Shown piece by piece: positions 24,445-36,456 of a stretch of DNA of 64,000 bases. Source of the DNA: Tomocerus qinae (Eukaryota; Arthropoda; Collembola; Entomobryomorpha; Tomoceridae); contig CM034546.1 in the NCBI GenBank assembly GCA_020055645.1, positions 120,578,375 to 120,642,374 of the forward strand. The letters run 5' to 3'. The translations under genes and the position numbers were made by a program. The stretch's first letter is position 1. The number at the start of each line of letters is the position of its first letter. Under the pieces are notes generated by a model, which did not search any database, was not told the origin of the DNA, and saw nothing but the letters and a program-made list of their open reading frames with translations.

Positions 24445-26406
24445 ATTTATTCTTTGTTAGTAGTAATCCCACATGAGTTTTAAAAAGCTTACGTCAATCA
24501 CTACAAATAATAGGTACCGGATTACATAATGATTTACATAAGGCCATGTTAATCCTATTAAGTCGTATTGTAAGCTTTTGGTTAGTGTGGGGGCTATAAG
24601 TAGTGCAAAAAGTGTAATGTTCGACATAGTTGACTTTAAATAGAGAAATAAATTTTAAATCAAGTTTACTTAATAATTATGGGCAATATAATTGACATGA
24701 CTTATCTGTAAAGGTGGAAAGGATTAATGAAATTAATCTTATTCAAGGAAGTAAGAGGAAGATTTTCAATTGTATAGTTATTGGCGAAAGGATGTAACTT
24801 TGCGTGTATAATAATGTGCACATAAAATCAAAGTTTAGCACAATAAGGAAACCGTAAAATTGAGCGGAACAGGATCAAATACATCAGGATATTCCTTGCA
24901 GCAGAAAGAGCCTTGATGTGCCCAATCACAGAATCTTAAGGTGTGTAATATTGCGTATGTTCTTCTATACCTACGACTTGTAAACATCCAATCAACTCAT
25001 GTTCATAGTATATCCATTTTCAAATGATAGTACAGCAATTGCTAAAACTAATAATTATTCCTACTATTTGCATTGTTGCTTTTGCTATGAGTAAAAAAAG
25101 GCGGAAGGAAGGAAAAAAGGAAGTTATGGAGTAACTTTTTGTTTTGCACGAGAAGTGAGTTAGCTCCCTCAAATTTTATGTCTCCAACTCCATGTAGTAG
25201 TAGTAATAAGACTAAAAGTAACAACAGCAACTCAACCATTCAATTTCAATAGTCATTCAGTCTATTCGCGAATTCTTAAACTTGAATGCTTATGCTGAGC
25301 CAAGACAGGAACTTGATTAACATACGCTGTATTCTCTATACGTTGCATTTTATTATAATGATATTTTATGTTAATGTTAATTCTTTTGCATTGCTAATGC
25401 ACATCCTGAATGTGAAATTCCTCATTGCTTGGTTTGGTCAGTCGGCAATAGGTTAACTAAAGCAAAAAAAAACCGGTTTCCATTCCTTATTGCTAAACTT
25501 CGTGTTGCTCTCTATGCATCTCTGTAAATGTTAGTCTATCTAATCACTACTAAATTACTAATCAGACACCAATATGATCGTGCAAAGAAAATAACTTGGC
25601 TATACCATATCATTATGGTTCCCTTCCCTTTAGTTTACATAAGGTAGCAAATAATTAAATATTTAGGTAGTAACCCATATTATGCCAAGTATTCACTATT
25701 ATAGACGTTTTGTCTGTGTTAGTATATCTATAGCATGTACCTATTCATTATACTTAGTCACCTTATGGCAATATGATTAGCATTATCCAATCCATAGATT
25801 CTACATCATAATAATAAGTCATGTCTACCTATTTCCTTCGTACTACTCTATAACGAATATCATAATGTATATTTAAATGAGCTTAGATCTAATATACTTA
25901 ATTCGTCCATTGCCCTTGACTCGAAATTAGAAATACTTAGATGTAGAGTGCACTTATTTATGGCTTTGTCAAGTTGATTTGCAGTGCTAGGACAATATCT
26001 TTCTAACAACTCCTTGAACTTGAATTAATTTTAACTCAATTACATCAATCCAACCCACTAATATAATGCCAGTGCACTCTAACCAATCATTCATAATGAT
26101 CGATGAGCTAAGCTACAAAAATTTAACTTTTGAAGGTTTACCAAGTACTAATTGACTTGTCGGCTACATCAGTGAAACGTTTTTACAAGTTGGATTTTCA
26201 TAAGCTCTTCAGAAGAACGTTAAGCGATTCTGCTTTCAGGAATTAAATATTATACCTACATGTCTACTTCTGTATTCTCATTGCATCTAATGATAAAAGA
26301 TTGGACGATTTGTTTAACTTTGATTACTTCTTATACCTCCGATGAGAATGCACGGCTTGCAATAACAATAATACGAAAAGAAAATATGGCTAACATGTGC
26401 AGTTGT

Positions 26407-26758
26407 CTTGTTAGTAAGTTTTTTAATTGTCTTAATTACCAAAAAAATGATTCCCAGTGCCACAGTTTTCGATAATAGGCTTTTTTACTGATTAATAATT
26501 GCAAAAGCTATAAAAATCTCCAAAACATTGTAGATCACTGAAAAAACGCACAGTTTGGTCGGTAATTATTGTTAGCAATGCTTGTTAGTAAGTTTTTTAA
26601 TTGTATAAAAGCGTTAATTACCAAAAAATGATTCCGAGATGGTACAGTTTTCGATATTAGTCTTTTTACTGATTATGAAAATTGCAAAGGCTGTAAAAAT
26701 CTTCAAACATAGTAGATCACAGGAAAAAACGCACAGTTTGGTAATTATTTTAAGCAAT
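26407..26758 (+). repeat. Tandem duplication, two units of about 175 bp
   Basis: Unit 1 (26407-26580) and unit 2 (26581-26758) both start CTTGTTAGTAAGTTTTTTAA and share AATTACCAAAAA, ACAGTTTTCGATA, GTAGATCAC and AAAAAACGCACAGTTTGG in the same order. They are abutting head-to-tail copies with moderate divergence. Confidence 0.82.
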
Positions 26759-28250
26759 AACAATTTATTTAATATACTACTCGCCAAAATGCATTAAAGT
26801 AGTTGGCTATTAATATAAGTAGTTTATATACCTATGTTTATAATATACTATGATTTTATTTCTGTAGTAAGGGTTTCAATTATTAAATTAAAATTGAACA
26901 TGAACTTGGGAGCCGAAAGGGTGTACGAGGTCAGCTTTTCCATTAGGAGCACGTGATGCTGTTTAGAATTCAACAAGGTGCTAAATGTGTCAGCATATTT
27001 TACAAAGGAAAAATAAGGAAGAAGCATAACTAGACTCGTAAGACTGCTGTAATATAAGCTACAGTGCATTCACAATCATTGAGATGTAAGATAAACAATC
27101 TTTATGAAATAAAATGTTACGTAGGTAGGTTAAGTAAGACCATTCTATAGTAGGTTAGTTGGAGATTGCATTCAGATTTCTATTTTATCTTTATCGTTTA
27201 TTAAACAATGTTTGCAATTTGGGGATGGACTACATCTGAAATAATCCAATTGACCTTAGTGCATGTTTACGTATGTGTTTTTTTGTCATGAGATGTAATC
27301 TTATAATGTAAAGAAGTATGAATGACATAATTGTAATGTTCAGTCATTTTAAGATCCTTATTTGTGGGCTAAAGAGTAACTTATGTGAATACCCTTCAGA
27401 GTTTTGTAATAAAATGTTGAGGTACTATCTTGAGATTGTGGCACTAAACACTCACTCAAAGATTGATGATATGTACCTAATACTATAAAAAAACAACAAG
27501 TTCTAATTTTCTTAAGATTTCGATCTAGTTCCGCCTAATTATGCAAATCCTATGCCAGCGTCTGTAAAATTGATTTGTTCTTGGTTGCTTCCAGCTTAAT
27601 AGTTGGAAGAACATGATTGATACAAAGAAAAGGATCTTTTTCGTTGTCCTTCTCCTTTTATTTATCCTGTACTCTGCCTTGACCAAATATTAGTTGATAT
27701 TATAAGTTATATACAATGTATAAATTATATGAAATGTTATAATAGTGTAACTACACCTACATTTCACCTCTCCGTGTCTGTACACCTGTACATAGACAAT
27801 GACTAATGCTAAAGTAACATATTTAGTGTTAGTATAGGTACCTAAATCTTCTAAATGTGTACTAATACACGGTCTGCTAACTAAATAGTCTGTTTTGCCA
27901 ATAAGGATGTGCCAAATTCACATCTATCACCTTGAACTTGACGTTCGTATAAGATTTTCTAGCAAAATGCTCTCCAAACGAACGCAATTAGGTAGCTGAA
28001 TGCATCACCACACTTCGAAGGCTTTTCATGACGTCCAATCGATGAGTTATCAAAGATTTTATCTCTCTATGAATGAAAAGTGCGAAGAGATTTAATTAAT
28101 AATCATTACCATAATAATATATGTACAAATATGTTTACTTTTTTTCAGAGTGAATTGTCCTACGAATAACGACCCCATTGGAATACGTGGGTTCTTGCTA
28201 TACATTAATTATGCATGCGCTATTACTAATTCAACACTTAAATGACTTGA

Positions 28251-29285
28251 TTAGGGAGACATGTCATTAGCATTAGGATATCTCTCTTGTGACCATATTA
28301 TGGGATGTGAACTAAGGACAGTCACTTCGTCTGTTTCGTCATTTGCAACTTCGTTACTCGTACTGACCAAGCGTCCAAATGCAATGACGTCATTCTGTAG
28401 ATCCCATTTGAGACCTGTTGTTGTCACTGTTGATTCACATCCGATTGGGATCAAGGAACAGTATAATTTATGTCTCATTTTAACTAACTCTGAAACTTTA
28501 ATATGATGTTCATATGGTGGCTGTAATAGCCACGTAACATTGGTCGATCCTACGAGAAATACTTGTTGATTGGGGAATTGGGATGCAGATTGATACAATG
28601 TTTCAATATTTGCCATAATTTGATCAAATCGACCACTTGGTTCACAGTATGCAAGAATCTTGTCCACCTGAATAGGAAATAAAAGAAAAACTAATTTAGG
28701 TCATTTAATACGCAGCTCATATATTAGTGAAGTATCAAAACATTAATATTGAAATATATGTAGATCACTTGAAGACAAATTTATTACGTTTGAGTAATCA
28801 GGATCTTTGCTAATTTTCGAAGATAAAATCCTGAGAGCTTTTGTGAAATCCGTTGCATCTTGGTCTGGCGTGTCAATGATTTCTAACGAAGATTTTTGGA
28901 AAAGTTCCATCACTTCGTTTTTTATTGAGTCAAAATCTCCACATGCAATATTCGGAAATTTCAATGTTGGCATCTTGGAATAAAGTGAATACCATCGATT
29001 TCCTCCTCCATCCACGGAAACTCGTATTCTGGCTATATATAGTAAAAGACACATTGTCTCAGTTAGGAAAGTTGTCACATTCACATTAGCTATGGATTAA
29101 GTAAATAAATTAAGATGAATATTGTCCTATTACCCCTGTGACAGTACAAATTACGTACCTTTGTTCCATAGACTCTCAAAATATTTCTCATCGGGTATTG
29201 GCTGATTGAGTAGTAATATGGCATAATTCGATCGACACTGTGGGTTAGAAGTTACTACAAATTCTGCAGGATCCCAGATGTTCAT
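28251..29285 (-). CDS. TPK1: Thiamine pyrophosphokinase
   Basis: Exons 29159-29285, 28788-29032 and 28251-28667 join in frame (phases 1 and 0) to give 262 residues; human TPK1 has 243. The start ATG is at 29285. The enzyme transfers pyrophosphate from ATP to thiamine, making TPP in the cytosol. Family motifs in order: 'YAILLLNQPI', 'VSVDGGGNRWY' (family DGGANRxY), 'IACGDFDSI' (metal-binding GDFDSI), 'IIDTPDQDATDFTKAL' (TPDQDxTDFTK), 'SGRFDQIMANI' (GRFDQ), and the substrate-side 'STVTTTGLKWDL' followed by 'STSNEV'. The usual Gly-Gly before GRFDQ reads Glu-Pro here ('CEPSGRFDQ'). Catalytic residues otherwise look complete, so I expect an active enzyme. Confidence 0.95.
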
Positions 29286-31440
29286 TTTAGCATAATATTT
29301 AATAATTCTGCTTAGGTTTTATGAATTCTATCTACTCGGTTCAGTTTGTTTGTATGCCAGCGTATAAGTTGAAACCACAAGACTATCTCTCCGTCAGTAT
29401 TACCAACTCAATTGGTTCATTTCGTGACAGATGATTGTTGTCTGTATTAACAAATAGTTCAATGATGATATATTATTCACTTTCAGCCTTTTAGCCTATT
29501 GTAATTCTTCGAGAGTCATTCCATTATCAAGCAACTCGAATATCAATTGCCCTGGAGTTAGAAATGAACATTTATTAATATCACAAGGTCACGGCACATT
29601 AGCTATCAGCATTATTCCTGTGATTGAAGACCTGTCTATATGTTTGCATATTGCATATTCTATAATGGAACTTAAGCGCATGCAAGACTGCTTTACAAGG
29701 GAATTAATTTACAGAACCCGGTACGAAAACATGCTCAACGAATGATACATTGGTTCATTTCTATGCGATGCTATCATATAGGATGTACTAATTAGCTTGT
29801 AATGTATGTACTTATGTCATGTCCCATTATCATTATTTAACCCACTTCTTTTTTGGGAACCAACTTTTAACGAACAAATGTTACACAATACACAATCGCA
29901 AAGTAGTAGTAAATATGTATGGTACTGGTACGCATACTTACAAATAAAATGCATAATTTTTATGCGAAGTAATTATAGCGTATTTATTTACATTTGGGGC
30001 ATTTTGCAAAGGATAAGAATACAGTGTTTAGATATGGAATCATGAATTCGTTCAAGATGTCCAGATAGATAACCTGTCATTTCAATTTCGCTTGACTGAT
30101 GCCACAACCTAGTATAGATTTGTTACCATTGCCTTTATGGCAGAAAAATGGTTCTCCTCACCCAAAATTATGCTGCGGAATAAGTACTTAATTCTACTGA
30201 GTATTGAGACTGGCTTTGTTAATTCATTTATGTTTGTTTGCACGTATTATTTAGGCTTTAACAACAAATGTGCATAAAAAATGGGTTTGCCACTGTATTT
30301 TGAGTAAAAAAATATTTGCAATAAATCTTTTCAGTATACAATTACACATAATTGAATATTTTACAACTTGTAGGTTGTTTGAGATTGTAAATAATGTCAA
30401 TTTGGCAAAGAACATCTGTAGAGTAAACTTGTCGGAGTTAGTTACGTGTGGGCTAATTTTTCATTGAGAAATACAATGATATATGGCATACTTAGGTACG
30501 ACTATTTAAACGTATTTGTGTGTTAACAAGTTGGCATGCTACAAGAAATTAGCAACAAGTGTGTTAATAGGTAGAGCGTGATAAAAAGCTATTAAATTTC
30601 ATAACAAAGGAGTACATCTATATTTACCAGACTGTATGGATGCAGATGATTCTCGTTTAATGAGATTAAGTGAGATGAGATTTGATCGTATTAAATAATA
30701 AAGTTATAGGTCTATATGATATGATTACATGTATAAGATAATAAGGGTAGTAAGCCCAGGAGGTTGTATAACGACTGTCTGCTCACATTCAGTAGCATTT
30801 AAGATTAACAACAACAATTAAATTCATCAGTCTACACGTAATTAAGCCACTGCCTCTAGAGCAAATGCGAAGATGAAGTTGAATGTGCTAAAACTGAAAT
30901 CACTATATGGCAAAAAACCAGTTCTATATTTTGCTAACGGGATTTATGCATTTACACATTGACTGACTAACCTCTCTTGATTTTAATCGTAGTAGGCATC
31001 TAATGCGCAACAAAGGAAAATCTAGGATACATGGTATTAATCATAACAATTTTGTTAAGTAACGAGTTTTAAGACAGCTTACTTCTTTAACTAAGCCACG
31101 CCTGTCATTTTCAGTCACTTTGATTTGCAATTTCATTTTGCCAACATTGCTAGTGCTATCAGTACTTTTTGTTACTATTTAGTGCAGACATCTCTTACAA
31201 GAGCATTTTAGACCTACATTAATTTTTGGCACTTTTATCTTCAGTATATTTAGTATCTAGTATTTATAGCTAGTCTTCTAAAAAATTTGCAATACTACCC
31301 ACTTGATATTCTAGAGCCAGTAATCAAGCAACATAATGGTAGCTGTGACAAAACACAGTAAATATTGAAAAAGTGATACCAAAGTGTTAATATTCATGGA
31401 CATTTGAATCAATTGTACTATCTGAGAATTCCAAGAGACA
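29286..31440. other. Intergenic between the divergent TPK1 and serine protease genes
   Basis: About 2.2 kb separating two genes transcribed away from each other. Both promoters should be here, but I could not pin down either. No exon is visible. Confidence 0.5.
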
Positions 31441-34400
31441 ATGAGAGACAGACTGGTTCCTAAATTATTTCTACTTTTTAGTTTTCTCGAATTTTCGTCC
31501 TCTTACTACAATTACAGCTTTAATTACAACAAGTACAAAGTTAAGTCTCATACAAAACCTTATACTTCTTATGCATATACTCCAGCTCCACCTCCACCAC
31601 AGCCACCGTTTCGTCAGCGCTATGGACGTAAGTTGATTTAAGATTTTGAGTTTAATTTTATGGCAAAAGCTAAAATTTAATTGTAAATTCTACTGTCTAA
31701 CGTACTAAATCTTACTGATCTTGAATTTGAGGCATTTGTCAATCGAAATAATCCAAATTTTATCGGGATCAATTAAGTATTCTAATGATCACGGTGAAAT
31801 TAACATGATGCGATAGATTTCCTAGTATATAGTTCCATTAGAAAATGTTATTTGATTTGATTACAAAAATTGGGACAAAGAAAATGGTGAAAAACGTTTA
31901 TTTTAAATTGAAATTATATTTTTACAGTAACGAAACCACCAGAAGGACCAAGTATCAATCCTTATCAGTGCAAAAGTCGTAATACAGGTCAAGTGGGAGT
32001 TTGTATGTTTGTGTGGGAATGTTCGCAAGCAAATGGGACACATGTAGATGTATGCCAAGATGGCTTTTATATTGGAAGTTGTTGTCAATTAAACCAAAAA
32101 GTAGTAACTGAACAAATACAGACCAATGAAATCGGGTTTTTCCCATCTCTACAACATCTTTCAACAACGCCTCCGACAACTACAACAACCACAGTAAAGA
32201 CAACGACTAAAAGGACTTATCCCACACATCCTCCCAGACGAACCACACCAAGAACTACAACCTCAACAACAACCCCGACAACAACGAATCCACCCACTAC
32301 TGAAAAGTCAACAACTAAAGTAGTTTTGTCCACAGCCTCTCCGATTGCCTGGTTTTTACCGGAACAAAACTACACATTTCCTTCATTTGGAACTTTGCCA
32401 ATTTTCTCAAGTATTTTTAACAAATCTGTATCAAGTACTACTACAGAATCTACAATCGTTTCTACTACCAAATTAATAGAAAGTGTTTCAACAAACAGAC
32501 CTTTGTCTATATTTGCGTCACTAACTAGCACAACTGAAAACTCTGTAATTGCACCAACTGCTCTGCAAGATACCGATTTCTTTTCAGAAAATGGAACTCT
32601 TCTTGTCAACAGTTTCCGACAAAGTATTTTTCTATTTATATTTGACTTGAAAGGAGAAACACATTTTTTAATTCATTTTAATCAATGTTTTTAGTTTGTG
32701 GGAGACAGTTTTTACCAACCTCGAGAATCGTAGGAGGTATTAAGGCTGCTAATGGAGAATGGCCATGGCAGGTTGGCAAACATTTTCCTTTGCATCTTCT
32801 TCTTATGCGTTTTCTATATTTTTTGGCCATAAAAATAATCAATTCTCCAACTTGTTAACAGTGAACAGTATACAATGTGGACCAATGCAAAGCTAATAAT
32901 GTCATACTGATAAAGTTTAAGCGTAATTCTTTGCCTAATTTGCAGATATCAGTGAGAGTCTGGAGTCCGATGGACAAAACGTTTATACACGCATGTGGAG
33001 CTGTTTTGCTATCGGAAAGTTGGGCAGCAACTGCCGCACATTGTCTAGAGAAGTAAAGAAAGATTTGCATTTTACCTTTTCTGTACCGAGGAGGAAAATA
33101 TTATGATGATTTTGAAGCCAATAATAATACAATGTTCATTATTGTGGATATAAATAATATGAAATAGCCATAATTCTAATCTAAATTCATTTTCCAAGTA
33201 CTAAGTAGTTACTCTTTATGTTGGATTGGATTACAATATTTTGTATCAAAATTTCAGAGTTACATTAGATGAGATCATATTGAGGATGGGAGATTACGAC
33301 TTATCTGAGGACATAGGACCATACAGTTTCATCGAGAGAAGGGTCCAACTTGTTATCCCTCATCCAAAATTTTCTGGAATGTAAGGTGCATTTAGTTTTG
33401 TGTTAATGTCAGATACTTATTGGATATTCCTAACTTACTCTGATTCAATGAACACTGCTTTATTTGATCCATATACAGGAGAAGATCATTTGAATATGAT
33501 TTAGCACTGGTTCGGTTTTACGAGCCCGTTGTTTTCCAACCAAATATTGTTCCTATATGTGTTCCAGACAGTGATGAAAGCTTTGAAGGACAGTTTGGAT
33601 ATGTAACCGGTTGGGGCAGACTACGGGAAAGTTAGAATTACTTTTTAGTACAATTAAAATAAATTGTAAATGATATTATTTGTATTTTTGTTCGGGGTAC
33701 CTTACTAAATCAATACAAAAGTTAATCATCTCTTCCTATATATAACCCTAGAGGGACCGATTCCAGCTCAACTTCACGAAGTTCAATTGCCAATTATATC
33801 CAATTCGAAATGTGAAACTATGTTCAGATCCGCGGGTCTCTACGAATATATTCCAAAGATTTTCTTGTGTGCTGCGTGGCCTGAGGGTGACAAAGTAAGC
33901 GAATAGTTCCATTTTTAATTTCTATTCTAGTAAAACACAATTTTCATACCCACTATGAACTTTCAGAATTACCTGTGCAATTTAATAAGTTAGGAACCCA
34001 AATAAATGGATTTTACTGTCTATAGGATGCTTGCGATGGAGATAGTGGTAGTGGCTTATCTATACTTAGAGAAGAAGACAAACGTTGGGTTTTAGGAGGA
34101 ATTGTATCTTGGGTAAGATAATTTGTTTAGGGCTATTATTAATTGTAGGTAATAAATTTTTTATCTTTTGACGCATTGCCTGATACTTGAATGAATGTGC
34201 ATTGTAATAACCTATGAGTGACATGTGAAAGTGTGCATGTATAGGTTATTACAAATTACATATGAAATGTACAAAAGCTAAATTATATTGTCTGTTCATT
34301 TACCAGGGACATGGCTGTGGATTAAAAAACCAACCAGGTAAATTATATAGATTATATTATACATATTTATTATTTATACAGATTAATTAAATTGGTTCTA

Positions 34401-34478
34401 TCGTGTATTAAAAACCCAGGAGTCTACACAAGGATTACTGAATTCCGAAATTGGATCAACCTTATCCTATCGTTTTAA
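31441..34478 (+). CDS. Modular secreted trypsin-like serine protease (Stubble/filzig-like)
   Basis: Ten exons: 31441-31627, 31928-32623, 32695-32771, 32946-33052, 33258-33380, 33479-33630, 33752-33894, 34026-34112, 34307-34337, 34420-34478. All phases fit, giving 553 residues. Order: signal peptide (about 1-20), Tyr/Pro-rich stretch, a six-Cys knot-like module (about 72-115, ending 'GSCCQL') like the Stubble disulfide domain, a Thr/Pro-rich mucin-like stem, then an S1 protease. Activation would be after Arg305 ('PTSR' then 'IVGG'). The triad is His352 ('TAAHC'), Asp404 ('YDLAL') and Ser502 ('CDGDSGSGL'). The Asp in 'DACDGDSG' at position 189 predicts trypsin-like specificity. The usual GDSGGP is GDSGSG. 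Such proteases act in cuticle and epithelial matrix remodelling or clotting cascades. The substrate is unknown. Confidence 0.92.
34202..34254. repeat. Perfect 14 bp inverted repeat in the last-but-one long protease intron
   Basis: TTGTAATAACCTAT (34202-34215) is exactly complementary to ATAGGTTATTACAA (34241-34254). The 25 nt between contain a second short pairing (ACATG with CATGT), so the RNA could form an extended hairpin. It lies between exons 8 and 9 of the serine protease gene. Confidence 0.6.
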
Positions 34479-36456
34479 ATAGGAAACCATCAATTTGCAA
34501 GAGCTTTTACATAAAGACAGTTAATTTTCATCAACGATATAAAATATTGTATACTTAACTACATTTACAAGTATTTTTATGGATAACATCACGCAATTTT
34601 TAACCGCTTGATTTGTCGTATTATCAACAAATGCTTTTAAAAAATTGCATCTAATTGTAATTTACATTAATAATACAATACAAATAAATATTTATTTCAT
34701 TGCAATTGTTAGATTACTTACTTAGTTGTACATACTCACTGTTCTCTCACATAGAATAAATTGTCCTCTCACGAAACTTTGGTATACAAAATTTTAAGTG
34801 AATAAAATGGTTTAACATTTACATGATTGAACTGATGAAGCTACCACAAATGTGAATTTGACTTATAGGTCTGCACTATGACTTGTAGCCAGGAGGACTC
34901 TGCTAATTTGATTTGGTTTGAGAACGGTCACAATCACAATGCCCATATTATGAACGGTTTATAATATAAAATTGCATACCTTAGAGTATAGATTCGCCAT
35001 GTAAAACTTGTCATCCCTAAAGTCGGATCTTTAGACTCTTACAATCGCTACTTAATTCAAAATTCTCATGTATTTGTATGTGTTAAACCGAAGCCCAGCT
35101 TTGTTTACCTGTTGGGGTCACTCTGTACATCTTTCTTGCACACAGCTAAATAAAGTTAGTTGATATAAGTAATGGATGGATGGAATCATGGAAATATAAC
35201 TTTGTCAATTCCACAAGGCATGAATTTTGCACATACATTCATTGCTGCATTGCATTTGACTGCATTCTTAAGTGCACAATAATAAAGGGTTATTTTATTA
35301 TATAGATTTAATTATAGCTATATCTTATTATTGGCCACACACTGGCCAGTAGTCGCTAAACAATAAACTAGAAGTAGACCAATTTCGCTCTCAATTTACG
35401 ATATTAAGACTAGATTGAGAATTGAGGAGACATAAGACTGAAGTTAGTATAATGAAAAAGGATGAGATTAACATAAAACTGGCCTTAAGTTTCATCGTCG
35501 TCGTTAAAACGTGAACGTGACGATTAAACGGGAAGTATAGTCCAGGCCTTACTAAGGATAATTTCTGTCGTAATTCCTCATGATCTAATATTTAAGGGAC
35601 ATTTTATCAGTATCAGACATACGTAAAAAATGAGTGTATTGTATATTGTACTGCAATTTGCATAATATTCATCTGCATTCATGTTCATGGATGGTTCATG
35701 GACACTTGTTCGGCTGTCTGGACGTCGAGGTAAGAAATACACTTTCTGCTGAGACTTCCCTCGACTCGTCTAAAGAAGTACTATTAGCTGGACGACAATG
35801 ACACGCTGTTGCAGCTGTAAGCTGTACTGTACGAATACGAATATCAAGAATTCTTCCTCTCTCATCATCTCGGAATTGACTCTTTTGAATAAAATTAAAA
35901 ACAACTAAAGGTAAGAATAAAAATAAAATAATTCTCACTTTAGCACCAATTAAGCTTCAATATCTTGAAATTCGCAATAATTATAATGAGGGTTTTGCTA
36001 CAAGATGATTATATTTAACCCTAACAACTTATAACTGAATTTAGCCAATCAGCTGCTGGCGGACCAAACGCCAAACGAAACAAGAATTTATGATTATATT
36101 GTGGTGAATGCTATGTAATTAATGTAGAAAAAGCAGCTGTCAACGAGTAGCAAGGTCAAGTGACTGACTGCCCGAAACCCTGTTACAGAGTCCAATAGTC
36201 CAGCCAGGCCGAGCGCTTAGCAGCAAAGCGATGTGAATTGGAATGAAAGGAAGATCCGCAATTTAAACTTATAAATAGGAAAATAAGCCATAAAGTAAGT
36301 ATAATATTAAACAAATATTGTATAACATAACAAAAGTAAAACTATCACATACATTATAACAACATGCAAAGCTTTTATCATTAAATATTATAAAGAATTC
36401 GACTGTGGGAAAGTTATAACATTTCTTAATACTTGTTCATTGTAAACTAGATTACG
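34479..36456. other. Intergenic between the serine protease and lyase genes
   Basis: About 2 kb. Candidate poly(A) signals (AATAAA at 34683-34688 and again near 34801) serve the protease gene. The promoter of the lyase first exon must lie at the right end. A minus-strand frame at 35696-35938 has no ATG and was not accepted. Confidence 0.5.

Larger units (their letters stand above)
21313..28250. other. Gene desert between peroxidase and thiamine pyrophosphokinase
   Basis: About 7 kb of AT-rich DNA with no open frame above about 75 codons and no recognisable exon. The only structure I found is two local tandem duplications, listed separately. Confidence 0.5.

Noticed and set aside
35696-35938. 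80-codon minus-strand frame with a hydrophobic start resembling a signal peptide
   Set aside because: It begins at GTG, not ATG, and no ATG precedes it in frame; a splice link to another exon could not be shown.
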